Shown: in pieces, positions 33,364-45,576 of the stretch
How positions within the stretch are numbered: the first letter of the stretch is position 1
Layout: each line of letters opens with the position of its first letter
DNA from: Siphonodentalium dalli
Lineage: Eukaryota > Mollusca > Scaphopoda > Gadilida > Siphonodentaliidae
Assembly (NCBI GenBank): GCA_032622095.1
Contig: CP136064.1
Coordinates: 133,557,129 to 133,621,128 of the forward strand
Length of the DNA: 64,000 nucleotides
Direction: 5' to 3'
Position numbers and translations under genes: made by a program
Notes under the pieces: model-generated
Database searches by the model: none
What the model was told of the DNA's origin: nothing
The model's input: the letters and a program-made list of their open reading frames with translations, nothing else

Positions 33364-35590
33364 GAAAGTGTCAATGACACTGTAGCTCAACTTGGAAAGG
33401 GAATAATTTAATGTGTTACTGTCGATGGAGTGATTAGGAATGTGGAAAGTTGAATGTCTAATACTAGTTTATCAACATGGTTGCTGGCGGATATGTTTTC
33501 CAACAATTCAAAAACATTTGATAGCTTTAGTCATGCAAAGAGTAAAATCCAAGATGGCTGCTGGCGGCCAAGTTTTTCGGCCGAATGACCCCAAAATGAC
33601 TCGTTCCTATCTACATGTCAATATTAACATCCATGACAAATTTCATGATGATCAGGTGAAGAGTACGACCTGTGGCCCGTGCTAATGGATTAAATTTTGA
33701 AATCAAAGATGGCCGCTGGCGGCCATGTTTTTTGTCCTAATGACCCCAAAATGACTCGTTCCCATCTACATTCCAATTTCCAACAGCCATGACAAATTTC
33801 ATGATGATCAGACTAAAGGTACAACCTGTAGCCCGTGCTAAAGAATTTAGTCATACAAAGAGTAAAATCCAAGATGGGTGCTGGCGGCCATGTTTTTTGG
33901 CCGAATGACCCCAAAATTACTCGTTCCCATCTACATGTCAATATTAACATCCATGACAAATTTCATGATGATCAGGTGAAGAGTACGACCTGTGGCCCGT
34001 GCTAATGGATTAAATTTTGAAATCAAAGATGGCCGCTGGCGGCCATGTTTTTTGTCCTAATGACCCCAAAATGACTCGTTCCCATCTACATTCCAATTTC
34101 AACAGCCATGACAAATTTCATGATGATCAGACTAAAGGTACGACCTGTAGCCCGTGCTAAATGATTTAGTCATACAAAGAGTAAAATCCAAGCTGGCGGT
34201 CATGTTTTTTGGCCGAATAACCCAAAAATGACTCGTTCCCATCTACATGTCATTATTAACATTCATGACAAATTTCATGATGATCAGACTAAAGGTACGA
34301 CCTGTAGCCCGTGCTAAAGGATTTAGTCATACAAAGAGTAAAATCCAAGATGGCTGCTGGCGGCCTTGTTTTTCGGCCGAATGACCCCAAAATTAATCGT
34401 TCCCATCTACATGTCAATATTAACATCCATGACAAATTTCATAATGATCAGACGAACAGTACGACCTGTAGCCCGTGCTAATGGATTGAATTTTGAAATC
34501 AAAGATGGCCGCTGGTGGCCATGTTTTTCGTCCTAATGACCCCAAAATGACTCGTTCCCATCTACATTCCAATTTCAACAGCCATGAAAAATTTCATGAT
34601 GATCAGACTAAAGGTACGACCTGTAGTCATTGATTGCTAAATGATTTAGTCATACAAAGAGTAAAATCCAAGATGGCTGCTGGTAGCCATGTTTTTTGTC
34701 CGAATGACCCCAAAATGACTCGTTCCCATCTACATGTCATTATTAACATTCATGACAAATTTTATGATGATCAGACTAAAGGTACGACCTGTAGCCCGTG
34801 CTAAAGGATTTAGTCATACAAAGAGTAAAATCCAAGATGGCTGCTGGCGGCCATGTTTTTCGGCTGAATGACCCCAAAATGACTCGTTCCCATCTACATA
34901 TCATTGTTAACATCCATGACAAATTTCATGATGATCAGACCAAAGGTACGACCTGTAGCCCGTGTCAAAGGATTTAGTCATGCAAAGAGTAAAATCTAAG
35001 ATGGCTGCCAGCGGCCATGTTATTTAGCCGAATGACCCCAAAATTACTCGTTTCCCATCTACATGTCAATATTAACATCCATGACAAATTTCATGACAAT
35101 AAGACGAACAGTACGGCCTGTAGCCCGTGCTAATGGATTGAATTTTGAAATCCAAAAAGGTACGACCTGTAGCCCGTGTCAAAGGATTTAGTCATGCAAA
35201 GAGTAAAATCTAAGATGGCTGCCAGCGGCCATGTTATTTAGCCGAATGACCCCAAAATGACTCGTTCCCATCTACATGTCAATGTCAACATCCATGACAA
35301 GTTTCATAATAATCGGACCAAAGGTACGAAATGTAGCCCGTGCTAAAGGAAATTGTTGACGAATCACGGACACACACACACACACCCTCACACACACGCA
35401 CAACGGATACCAAGCCATGGCAATAGCTCAAACTTTACAAAGTAAAGTTGAGCTAATATTCGGACCACAGGTACGAACTGTAGCCCGCGCTAAAGGAAAT
35501 TGTTGACGAATCACGCACACACACACACACACGCACAACGGATACCAAGCCATGGCAATAGCTCAAACTTTACAAAGTAATGTTGAGCTA
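33364..35590 (+). mobile_element. Pearl/HINE-like array, family P1, about 12 units, duplicated 3' end
   Basis: It starts GAAAGTGTCAATGACACTGT + AGCTCAACTTGG. Units of about 160-170 bp alternate between AAATCCAAGATGGCTGCTGG and AAATCAAAGATGGCCGCTGG types. The terminal block (GGAAATTGTTGACGAATCAC, CA microsatellite, CCATGGCAATAGCTCA hairpin) occurs twice, ending at 35455 and 35590. Confidence 0.8.
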
Positions 35591-36280
35591 ATAAGGAATT
35601 AATCTGCGCACATGTTATCCACCAACTACGAAAAAGTGGACAAAATATTATCATTCTACATTTGTATCTGCACATGTAATCCTAGTGCGTGCAATTGTTA
35701 CCCTTTTATGATGACATATGACAATGAACTTGGATTTCTTCGACATTGCCCTAAGAGATCATGCGGGTTGGGTGGTTGTAAGTGATGAGTAATAGAGTAC
35801 TTATCACATGTGTAATGACAGGTTTGCACCCTTGTGAGCTTTAATGTCAAACAGAGCCACCGAAGTGGAGAAAGTTACTTCGAAAACAGACACTGTCGCA
35901 TTGATATTATAATCAGTTCAACAATTCTAAAGATAGGACACTGATAAACCTGCCTATGGACGCCAGGGCATATGATACAAAGGGTTTTACCAGACTTCTT
36001 TTTCTTTTTTTTTGTTGGCAAAAAAGTTATTTAATAGACAGAAATGTGACTCACCTGTTTGTTGCTGCTGCATTTTGTGGCTCCACGCACGACGTTATTG
36101 TCCACGCACAACAACGTCGGATAACTGGTGTGTTCTATATTTACAATGCGACCACTACACTACTCCCCAAAGTCCTCCCTCAGAGCAGTTGCTGCACCAT
36201 GATAGACTCCAAGGAGTGGACGAGCCCCAAGTGTAAGAGAACGAGAGAGAGAGAGAGCGAGGGGAGCAGTCGCACCAAAA
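35591..36280. other. No confident gene
   Basis: A CAG/GTGAGT-type donor at 36054 on the minus strand and a 26-codon open frame upstream looked like an exon, but its phase does not fit UGGT. Confidence 0.35.
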
Positions 36281-36362
36281 GCTGGCAGCACCCGGAATCC
36301 CAAGCCGGTCATCCATGCAAGGACTAACCAAGCTCGATGTTGCTTAACTTCTGTGATCACAC
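36281..36362 (-). pseudogene. 5S rRNA-derived fragment (3' two-thirds)
   Basis: On the minus strand, GATCACAGAAGTTAAGCAAC ... TTGGTTAGTCCTTGCATGGA ... GACCGGCTTGGGATTCCGGG matches metazoan 5S rRNA from about nucleotide 38 to the end. It covers the internal Pol III control region (box A, intermediate element, box C). The first third is missing. GCTTTT follows the end, like a Pol III terminator. It could be a 5S pseudogene or the head of a 5S-derived SINE; no SINE tail was recognised. Confidence 0.75.
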
Positions 36363-36643
36363 AAAGCGTCTAACGACTGTGACCAAGATATCTAAACCTC
36401 TCATGCAGAGAATCATTGGCCTTCTATATTTACATCATGACTGCTACAGTAGTCAATGCTAGGAGTATTTGAGGAGAATCGATGAAGGCAGTAACTATGA
36501 ACATTACACATAATTTAAAATCTTTTTAACAAAAACATGACATATATGAATCATCTTGTTTTCTGATATAGGATAGCCCATAAATATCTTTCTTACAATC
36601 AAAATTTAACTTCGAAAGAAAGCTTAAAATTAAGTAGGCTTAC

Positions 36644-36728
36644 CTTCACTCTGATTATTTTACTCTTAAAGCTGGTCAAAGCGACAATAACATCTTCAGA
36701 TCCTTTAGGGGAGTCCGTCCTCTCGTGG
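36644..36728 (-). CDS. UGGT: UGGT internal exon (third of four)
   Basis: This 85-bp exon follows the acceptor CAGTTTCTTTGCAG (ending 36729) and ends at the donor GTAAGC (36643-36638). Its first base completes the serine codon begun by the AG left by the exon at 43207-43292, so the phase fits exactly; the other two frames contain stops. It reads SHERTDSPKGSEDVIVALT followed by SFKSKIIRVK, matching the family's 'SHDGTDSP...FKSKIIKVK' segment. It ends in phase 0. The intron upstream is about 6.5 kb and includes most of the array at 38622-41480. The intron downstream is about 24.9 kb and contains the nested TIR stack, the DIRS relic and several arrays. Confidence 0.93.
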
Positions 36729-38621
36729 CTGCAAAGAAACTGGTTATTATTGTCAGTCCCGATCTTATTGATATCACACAATATTGTTGCTGGAAGTATT
36801 CAAAGTCTCTCGATATCACTTAAGCTAAAATTAGTGATGTTGTAGTATATAAAAGGCAGTTCTGGTCCACCTATCTTTTTAACCTTCTATACACCATAGA
36901 AACCCTGTGCTGGTTTGTCGGGTTCTGGTCTTTTAAAGATCCTTAAAACCCTGTGGTAGTTTTCAGATTTCTGGGGGCACCTATCTTTTTTAGGTTTCAT
37001 TTCGACAGGTTCTCATGCTCGAAGAACTGCATATAAAATTAACCACTCACCTGTAAGCCATTTTGGCCACATCAGAATAGAGTACAGTTACCTCTTTTTG
37101 ATTACACTAACTTATTTTCATTAGTTAGCCCTCTTATATCACACAACTAGTCCAGTCACTGAAGGGTTTGACCCGGACAAAATTTGTAACTAGCTGGTTT
37201 TGGTGTCATTTTGTCGGGCAGAATCTGGGGAACAACATATCCAAATCAGCTAAAATCCGCCTTGGGGGAAATGTTCTATTCAAGATGGCATACAAAATGG
37301 CTGTTGGTAGGTGGCTGCACCAATTAATGACAATTTTGTAATAACTTTAAATATTGACAAACAATGCTTAGTCATAAACAATGCTTAGTCATAAACAATA
37401 TTTGTAGAATGTCTTCCCAAAATGGCCACCAAAATGGACAAAACCCAATGAAATTTACATTTTGTTCAAAATCTAATAGCTAGTCCTTTTAGAGTGAACA
37501 AACGCACAAATTATTCAAGGAATAATCATTACAGAGTATAAGAGAAACTTTTTATCAGGGATGTATTAATTCACTCTAATGAATCTCATGAGAGAGCAAT
37601 CGCAAAGCAGGGTCTCAAGCAACGGTTAAATCTAGACATTTGAGCACCCAATTTTTGTTTTTATATATGTACTTTTTATCTTGAATAGTGTGATTATAGG
37701 TGTCATTAAACAGTTATATGCGATTTAATAGGGATGTATTAATTCTGTGGCCTTTTCTAGAAGCAGAAATATATGTAGTCAGAGCAGTCTCGAGAATGTG
37801 ACCGATCATCATTTATTTTGCTATCTTCAACATCAAACCTTTCAAAATGCACTGCTATAGAACAATATGAGAGATATGCATAAAGTTCTTGGTAAAATAT
37901 AAAGATCTTAATGTACATGTCTCAAAATAGTAGCCGTAGTGGCCTCCGATCATGTGATGAAACACCAAATATTTCCCTTTTATCACAATAATGCATGGTG
38001 GTATATTATGAAAACAATTTATCAAAATATAAAGGAGTACCATAGACTATTTTGAATAAAATCGAAACTTGACCAATATTGTTTACATACTCTCTCTGAC
38101 GGAGACTGTGTTTATAGCTGGAAATTGTATATGGGTTATATTCACCAAAGTCACATATACGCGAAAAGTACTACGATTTCTGCAACCGCATTACTGTGTT
38201 TACCCCTTCTTCGTATTTTTACATATAGTCGTAAACAAAACAACAAATAGAAACATTTCAGGAATGTTCAATGCTGAAATAACAGCTTTAGACGATGATC
38301 ACCTGATATTTAGCTCAATTAAGTGGGTGGTATTTGTAAGATATTTTCAAACAAAACGACACTGAAAACTAGTATTGTGCATTGCGTGGTAGTAGTATAT
38401 TCCAGTTGTAAAGTTGCGACTGAAGTAATTTGAATAAAACTGTCTACTAATAAACCGATTTGGTAGCTGCGTGAAAATTAGTCTTACATAAACTATAAAA
38501 TGTACCGAATCTTTGATCTGGTGAGATATGGCGCTAATCTATTGAAGAGATGAATGTTTATTTGCAGTATGATAAGCATTGGGATTATATGTGAGAGCGT
38601 ACACAATTCCAGAAATGTAAT
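36729..38621. other. UGGT intron sequence; no other gene supported
   Basis: Exon-like open frames at 37051-37106 and 38091-38179 (minus strand) have splice-like edges but are excluded because flanking UGGT exons join perfectly without them. Confidence 0.45.
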
Positions 38622-41480
38622 GAAAGTGTCAATGACACTGTAGCTCAACTTAGGTAGGGGAATAATTTAATGGTCGACAGTAAATGGAAGAATAGGAATA
38701 GGAAAAGTGCTAATTGAAATGTCTAAGTAAGACTAGATGTACATGTCAATATCAACATTTATAACAGGTTTCATAATGATCGGATCAGGGATGTGGTGAT
38801 TATGGTGTGCCAAAGGATTTATTGATGCAAAGAGTAAATTCTAAAATGGCCAACGGCAGCCATGTTTTTTTCCGAATTACCCTAAAATGACTTGTTCCCA
38901 TCTACAGCCTTTACAAATCTCATAATGATCTGATCAAAGATATGACCTGTAGCCCACACCAAAGGATTTATTCATGCAAAGAGTAAAATCCAATATGGCT
39001 GCTGGCGGACATGTTTTTTAGCCAAACGACCCCAAAATGACTCGTTCCCATCTACATGTTAATATTAACATCCATGATAAATATCATGATGATCAGACAA
39101 ACAGTACGACCTGTAGCCCGTGCCAATAGATTGAATTTTGAAATCCAAGATGGCTGCCAGTGGCCATGTTTTTTGGCCGTATGACCCCAAAATGACTCGT
39201 TCCCATATACATGTCAATATCAATATTCATGACAAATTTCATAAAGGTCAGACCAAAGGTACGACCTGTAACCCGCGCCAAAGGATTTAGTCATTGAAAG
39301 AGTAAAATCCAAGATGGCTGCTGGCGGCCATGTTTTTTGGCCGAACAACCCCAAAATCACTCGTTCCCATCTACATGTCATTGTTAACATCCATGACAAA
39401 TTTCATGAAGTTCTGACCAAAGCTACAACCTGTAGCCCGCGCCAAAGAATTTAGTCATGCAAAGAGTAAAATCCAAGATGGCTGCTGGCGGCCATGTTTT
39501 TTGGCTGAACGACCTCAAAATCACTCGTTCCCATCTACATGTCATTGTTAACATCCATGACAAATTTCATGATGATCAGACGAACAGCACGACCTGTAGC
39601 CCGCGCCAATGGATTTAATTTTGAAATCCAAAATGGCCACCAGCAGCCATGTTTTTTGGCCGAATGACCCCAAAATGACTCGTTCCCATCTACATGTCAA
39701 TGTCAACATTCATGACAAAATTCATAAAGATCAGACCATAGGTACGACCTGTAGCCCGCGCCAAAGGATTTAGTCATGCAAAGAGTAAAATCCATGATGG
39801 CTGCTGGCGGCCATGTTTTTTGGCCGAACAACCCCAAAATCACTCGTTCCCATCTACATGTCATTGTTAACATCCATGACAAATTTAATGAAGTTCTGAT
39901 CAAAACTACGACCTGTAGCCTGCGCCAAAGGATTTAGTCATGCAAAGAGTAAAATCCAAGATGGCTGCCAGCGGCCATGTTTTTTGGCCGTATGACCCCA
40001 AAATGACTCGTTCCCATATACATGTCAATATTAATATTCATGACACATTTCATAAAGGTCAGACCAAAGGTACGACCTGTAACCCGCACCAAAGGATTTA
40101 TTCATGCAAAGAGTAAAATCCAATATGGCTGCTGGCGGACATGTTTTTTAGCCAAACGACCCCAAAATGACTCGTTCCCATCTACATGTTAATATTAACA
40201 TCCATGATAAATATCATGATGATCAGACAAACAGTACGACCTGTAGCCCGTGCCAATAGATTGAATTTTGAAATCCAAGATGGCTGCCAGTGGCCATGTT
40301 TTTTGGCCGTATGACCCCAAAATGACTCGTTCCCATATACATGTCAATATCAATATTCATGACAAATTTCATAAAGGTCAGACCAAAGGTACGACCTGTA
40401 ACCCGCGCCAAAGGATTTAGTCATGCAAAGAGTAAAATCCAAGATGGTTGCTGGCGGCCATGTTTTTTGGCCGAATGACCCCAAAATCAATCGTTCCCAT
40501 CTACATGTCATTGTTAACATCCATGACAAATTTCATGAAGTTCTGACCAAAGCTACAACCTGTAGCCCGCTCCAAAGAATTTAGTCATGCAAAGAGTAAA
40601 ATCCAAGATGGCTGCTGGAGGCCATGTTTTTTGGCTGAACGACCCCAAAATCACTCGTTCCCATCTACATGTCAATATTAACATCCATGACAAATTTCAT
40701 AATGATCAGATGAACAGCACGACCTGTAGCCCGCGCCAATGGATTGAATTTTGAAATCCAAAATGGCCACCAGTGGCCATGTTTTTTGGCAGAATGACCC
40801 CAAAATGACTCGTTCCCATCTACATGTCAATGTCAACATTCATGACAAAATTCATAAAGATCAGACCATAGGTACGACCTGTAGCCCGCGCCAAAGGATT
40901 TAGTCATGCAAAGAGTAAAATCCATGATGGCTGCTGGCGGCCATGTTTTTTGGCCGAACAACCCCAAAATCACTCGTTCCCATCTACATGTCATTGTTAA
41001 CATCCATGACAAATTTCATGAAGTTCTGATCAAAACTACGACCTGTAGCCTGCGCCAAAGGATTTAGTCATGCAAAGAGTAAAATCCAAGATGGCTGCCA
41101 GCGGCCATGTTTTTTGGCCGAACGACCCCAAAATGACTCGTTCCCATCTACATGTCAATATTAACATCCATGACAAATTTCATAATGATCAGACGAACAG
41201 TACGACCTGTAGCCCGCGCCAATGGATTGAATTTTGAAATCCAAAATGGCCACCAGCGGCCATGTTTTTTGGCCGAATGACCCCAAAATGACTCGTTCCC
41301 ATCTACATGTCAATGTCAACATTCATGACAAATTTCATAAAGATCAGACCAAAGGTACGACCTGTAGCCCGCGCCAAAGGAAATTGTTGACGGACACACG
41401 CACACACGAACACACGCACACACGGACGACGGACGCCAAGCCATGGCAATAGCTCAAACTTACAAAAGTAAGTTGAGCTA
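38622..41480 (+). mobile_element. Pearl/HINE-like array, family P1, about 16 units with a 1,130-bp higher-order repeat
   Basis: It starts GAAAGTGTCAATGACACTGT + AGCTCAACTTAGG and ends with a CACACGCACACACGGACGAC tract and the hairpin TAGCTCAAACTTAC-AAAA-GTAAGTTGAGCTA. Unit length averages about 161 bp. Seven consecutive units (about 38955-40084) are repeated in order at about 40085-41214. Confidence 0.85.
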
Positions 41481-42576
41481 ACTAGTCTTTATACCACAAG
41501 GGTATGCACCTCAGTTTCTGGGTTACTTTCAATAATTAATCACAATGCCAAATGAAACTAGCATGCACTGAGTGGCGAAACATTACTTTGTGTTGAAAAA
41601 ATTCCAAAATTAATATATTTTGACCCGATAGTTGAATGTTGGATAAGCAGAAAACCCGAACTTTAAAGACGTAAACCATTGACTTTGACTTGAGTTGCAG
41701 TGACAAATAAATCCTTCAGATAAATCTGTTTTAATTATCTGTGTACCTTAACAACAGACTTGTATATTACCAATACGTATTTGCACTCCTAGGTGGTTAT
41801 CCAATATTATGCTTTCGTTGTGGCATGTATTGGGAGTTGTGGCCATTTTGACAGCCATATCATGGCCGCAATAGAATTATTTTCTGTCCGTGTCACTCTA
41901 TTTGTCCGATGCTCTAATTTCACACATATTTGTATAACTGTGAATTTTAGCAGATTTTGGATATGTTGTATATGACAGTCTTCTCTTTCCAACAATACCA
42001 AATTTAGCTTGTTACATATTTTATACAAAGGTGTGTATCAACCGTTATGAATTATTATTACCACTTTATAGGGCGTTCTCTAGGCCATTGATAATGTTTT
42101 TCGGGGCGTTCCAAATAGCGTATTGTTACCAAAACAGCGGGCCGCCGGGCCGATAATGAGAAGCCTAGTTCAATATCGGCCCGCCGCCCGGAAACTATAG
42201 ATCTCGTTTATTATCGCGAGAGTTACGTCCCTTCAACTTCCGATCTGGCGTGGTTATTTAAAGAAAATAATGGGAAGATGTATCCGATTTCCTCGACACT
42301 ATAATGGTTTTATGATTAGAATTCACGCTATATGATTGAATTATTGTATCAAGCGTAAGTATGCATTGATAATTTTAGCTGTCAACCTCTCATTGGTTGT
42401 TACTCGTCTCCAATGAGCACTGGGTTTTCCCCAGTCCTATTTTCGAGACTCCGTCAGTCCTTGTCAGCTGACAAGTCAAATGGTATCAAATTTAAATGTT
42501 CTTGAAAATATTTCTCTCTTAATCTACTTCATTATTCCACTAAATCCTCAAATGTCCAAAACTGTGGTAATAATAG
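41481..42576. other. No gene recognised
   Basis: A GC-richer patch at 42130-42200 (GGGCCGCCGGGCCGATAATG ... ATCGGCCCGCCGCCCGG) forms an imperfect inverted repeat of the same flavour as the hairpin that follows. Otherwise nothing. Confidence 0.4.
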
Positions 42577-42757
42577 TAATAACATGATTTCATCGGGGAT
42601 TATGGTTTATTAACGGCCCTCTGGAATGATTAACAGCCCTCGGGCCTATTAGCGTCCCTCGACTTCGTCTCGGGCCGCTAATAGGCCCTTGGGCTGTTAA
42701 TCATTCCAGCCGGGCCGTTAATAAACCATAACGCCCTCAAAAATCATGTTATTGTTA
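42577..42757. mobile_element. About 180-bp hairpin MITE
   Basis: ATAACATGATTT ... GGTTTATTAACGGCCC ... GGAATGATTAACAGCCC pairs with its inverse on the right up to AAATCATGTTAT. The arms are about 85 bp, with a CGACTTCG loop region. Confidence 0.75.
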
Positions 42758-43206
42758 TATTAGTTAGAGGGATTATCCCCCGATTAACTGGTTGCTGGGG
42801 CCATTGTGGCTTTTGCCTAAACCAAAATAATAATGTGCAAAACTTCGGTTGGGTAAAATTTACATCTTTAATATGGACAATCAACTCGGTTATACACTGT
42901 TCATGTGCATAATTTGTGGAATGATGTTGGTATTATGCTAATGGAATATATCGCCAATGAAAATAAATCAAGTTGGTAGATTGTAAATGTGTAAAATTCA
43001 TTGCCGATATACTCCGATCGATTGGGCAGTGTGAACATACACTATAAATACAGAAGTACATGTATATATGGAAATATATTAAGCAGCCAGGCACATGGAG
43101 AAAATATTTATTTAGCGTTAAGAGGGTTAATTTCATCCATTCCTAGCACAACTTGAATTAAAACACATCCCATAATGAATATTACTGAATCTTGAAATAA
43201 GTATAC
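42758..43206. other. UGGT intron; nothing recognised
   Basis: AT-rich, no visible structure. Confidence 0.35.
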
Positions 43207-43292
43207 CTAGTTATATCATATATTCCAACAGATCTTCCTTCCCGGAGTTGAAGAAACCAAACACCTGGCTTAGCCTTTAGTTGGAAATAACC
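43207..43292 (-). CDS. UGGT: UGGT internal exon (second of four)
   Basis: This 86-bp exon lies between a strong acceptor (pyrimidine-rich TCATTTTCCAG, ending at 43293) and the donor GTATAC (43206-43201). It starts in phase 0, matching the phase-0 end of the exon at 56841-56947, and leaves two bases (AG) over. It encodes 28 residues beginning GYFQLKAKPGVW and ending RSVGIYDIT, which correspond to the family's 'GYFQLKANPGAW...GRSEDIY' stretch immediately after DTIVMANL. The intron separating it from the previous exon is about 13.5 kb and holds a pearl-like array, a 2.25-kb TIR element and two hAT-like elements. The role is in the C-terminal part of the folding-sensor region next to the GT24 catalytic domain. 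Confidence 0.93.
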
Positions 43293-43465
43293 CTGGAAAA
43301 TGAGATAAACAATGGACAAATACAATAACCAAACTAGGTAAAGTGAATTGTATTTGCAAAAGCACAGTTAACCCTTCATGTTTATGAAGATGGAAAATCA
43401 TAAAAAAAAATGTTTAATAAACTGAATAGATTTGATTTTATCAGATATAATGCATAACATATTCT

Positions 43466-44278
43466 ACAAGAGGTACGCTGTCGCGTGGCATATGCCCCCG
43501 ACCGTAGCAATTCGGATTAATCATGGACGAAACTGCGGATATCCTAGGAGGTCTATATGACCATTCCAAAAGAAGTTCGTACTGGAAACCCAAAAGCAAG
43601 CGATACAGAAACCCAAAAACAAGCAAAAATTCAAATTTTCTAAGTTGAAAAAAGGGCCATAACTCTGGCATAAATCATCAGATCATACCCAAATTCGCAC
43701 TTGACATGTATTTTCATATAACTGATCCACAAAAATACGGGATTTGCAATCGTACCACCAAAGCTCATGCTATCATTTGGAAACCCAAAAAAGGGCCATA
43801 ACTCTAGTGAAAATGGGTGGACGAAACCCGCGTTATGCATGTAGCTGTTCCCCCATGCTGCTCTATCACCATACAAAATATCAGCTAAATCTGCCCTGCG
43901 GTTGCTGAACAATAATGCAAAATGTTTGTAGAGACGGACAAAATTGAAATTTTCTAAGTTGAAAAAAAGGCCATAACTCTGGCAAAAATCATCAGATCAT
44001 ACCACCAAAGCTCACGCTATCATCTGGAAACCCAAAAAACAAGAGAAAAATTGAATTTTCTAATTAAAAAAAGGGCCATAACTCTGGTGAAAATGGGTGG
44101 ACGAATCCCGCGCTATGCATGTAGCTGTTCCCCCATGCTGCTCTATCACCATACCAAATGTCAGCTAAATCTGCCCAGCGGTTGCTGAACAATAATGCAA
44201 AATGTTTGTACGGACGGACGTACGTACGGACGGAGACGTCGACTATATACCCGCCGACTTCAAGTCGGGGGCATAATA
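43466..44278 (+). mobile_element. Pearl/HINE-like element, family P2
   Basis: The 5' end ACAAGAGGTACGCTGTCGCG + TGGCATATGCCCCCGACCG. Units contain TTTTCTAAGTTGAAAAAAGG + GCCATAACTCTGG and CCCCCATGCTGCTCTATCAC. A (GGAC)n tract follows, then the 3' hairpin CCCGCCGACTTCAAGTCGGG + GGCATAATA. Confidence 0.7.
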
Positions 44279-44566
44279 AAAATGGTTATGGCAATGACAA
44301 TTAAAATGCTGTCTCTTAGAGGCAATGCTGGCCAGATTGGCCCTATAAATGCCATGGTCATAGGTCATTTAGCAGTTGATTGTGAAGGGCAACGTAGGGA
44401 AAATAGGTTGTTACTACCTCATAAGTGTGTTTTATAGATCCATGCCACCCAAGTTCATTATTAACTGTGACATCTCAGCATATTTCAGAAAAAATAATGT
44501 GGCGCCTCAAATGACCTACCAATTTCTGGTTAAGATGGCGTTGATTTACCACGAAGTAGACATACA

Positions 44567-45158
44567 CAGGGTTCGCGCTGCCTTTTGCCAAATTTGCCAA
44601 TGGCAAAAATAATTCACATTTGGCAAAAGTTTTGGCAAGTCACTTTTTAATTCCTCAATAAAGCAAAGTTGAAAAATATCGGTCAATCAATACCATTCAT
44701 TTTAGGAAACTATTACAATAAAAATTATATTAGTGGTGTTTTATATGGTTTCAGAAAAGTTAACACCTCCATTAAGATGCAGATAATCTGGTAACATTAT
44801 TATCGATGGGTGGATGGATTACCAGTATTTAGTGTGGTGGTGGTGTTTACATAGCTAATCCTCTTGTGATGTTCCCTGCTAATGAAGCAACTCTTCTACC
44901 ATTTGATTGTTCGGTGATTGGTTTATTGTTGCATGATAAACCATGATAGAGATGCGAGTATAATTATTAACTAACTGCTTTCCTGTCGATATCAAACGTC
45001 GTTCAAACCGCGAGTGTCGAAACATAAAACTCAAATAAGGTTGCAGAAATGATACTATCGGGGATAACATTTGGCAAATTCTAATAGAATTTGGCAAAAA
45101 ATATTTTCATTTGGCAAATTATTTGGCAAAAGTAAATTTTAGTCCAGTGCGGACCCTG
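44567..45158. mobile_element. 592-bp hAT-like MITE with perfect 8-bp duplication
   Basis: The ends CAGGGTTCGCGCTG and (inverse) CAGGGTCCGCACTG are flanked by GACATACA on both sides (44559-44566, 45159-45166). Repeated TTTGGCAAA motifs sit just inside both ends. An 8-bp duplication with CAGGG termini is typical of hAT. No transposase. Confidence 0.88.
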
Positions 45159-45212
45159 GACATACATGTACCATCGACTGATTATTATTATTAACATTAG
45201 TAACATATCATT

Positions 45213-45576
45213 AACATCTGGCTTTGTGAACGAGATCATTGTGGATCTGCCGGCTGATAACACTGATGTTACTGATACAGGACTATCATCATTATTTAAT
45301 GCCACAACCCAAAACAGAGGAATCATCATTCAAGAAAGAGGTCTTTCAGTATTGATAAATTCAAGGACAATCCTTCAGCAGTGCATTTCTATACTGGCCT
45401 TGAGACCTATTCAAGTGTTGAATACACTTGGTCCAGTTGTACACAGACTTCGATATTTCAGCTGTGGTTTGGCTAATTTTATATTGGTGGAAGATCAATT
45501 TTTCATAACATTGATAAAGTTGAGGCAACACAAGTTAATGTTTGAACGCTCTTTATTGATTTTGTTTAATAACTGA
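45213..45576 (+). pseudogene. HARBI1/ISL2EU-like transposase N-terminal relic
   Basis: An open plus-strand frame ends with NFILVEDQFFITLIKLRQHK + LMFERSLLILFN before a stop at 45574. The 'EDQFFxTLxKLR...FE...LF' pattern is the helix-turn-helix region that precedes DDE_Tnp_4 catalytic domains in HARBI1/ISL2EU-type transposases. None of the DDE catalytic part follows. Upstream residues (GFVNEIIVDLPADNTDVTD) are not informative. The hAT-like MITE ending at 45158 sits directly upstream. Confidence 0.45.

Noticed and set aside
36055-36134. Minus-strand exon-like frame (TLLCVDNNVVRGATKC) with a consensus donor
   Set aside because: Phase incompatible with UGGT and the true following exon is at 11664-11746.
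37051-37106. A short minus-strand frame with a CAG/GTGAGT donor whose exit phase fits the next UGGT exon
   Set aside because: The UGGT exon at 43207-43292 also supplies the needed AG and matches the family sequence; the short frame does not.
38091-38179. A protein-like minus-strand open frame (STFRVYVTLVNITHIQ) with a GTATGT donor
   Set aside because: It lies in the intron between two UGGT exons whose phases and protein sequence join perfectly without it; no family recognised.
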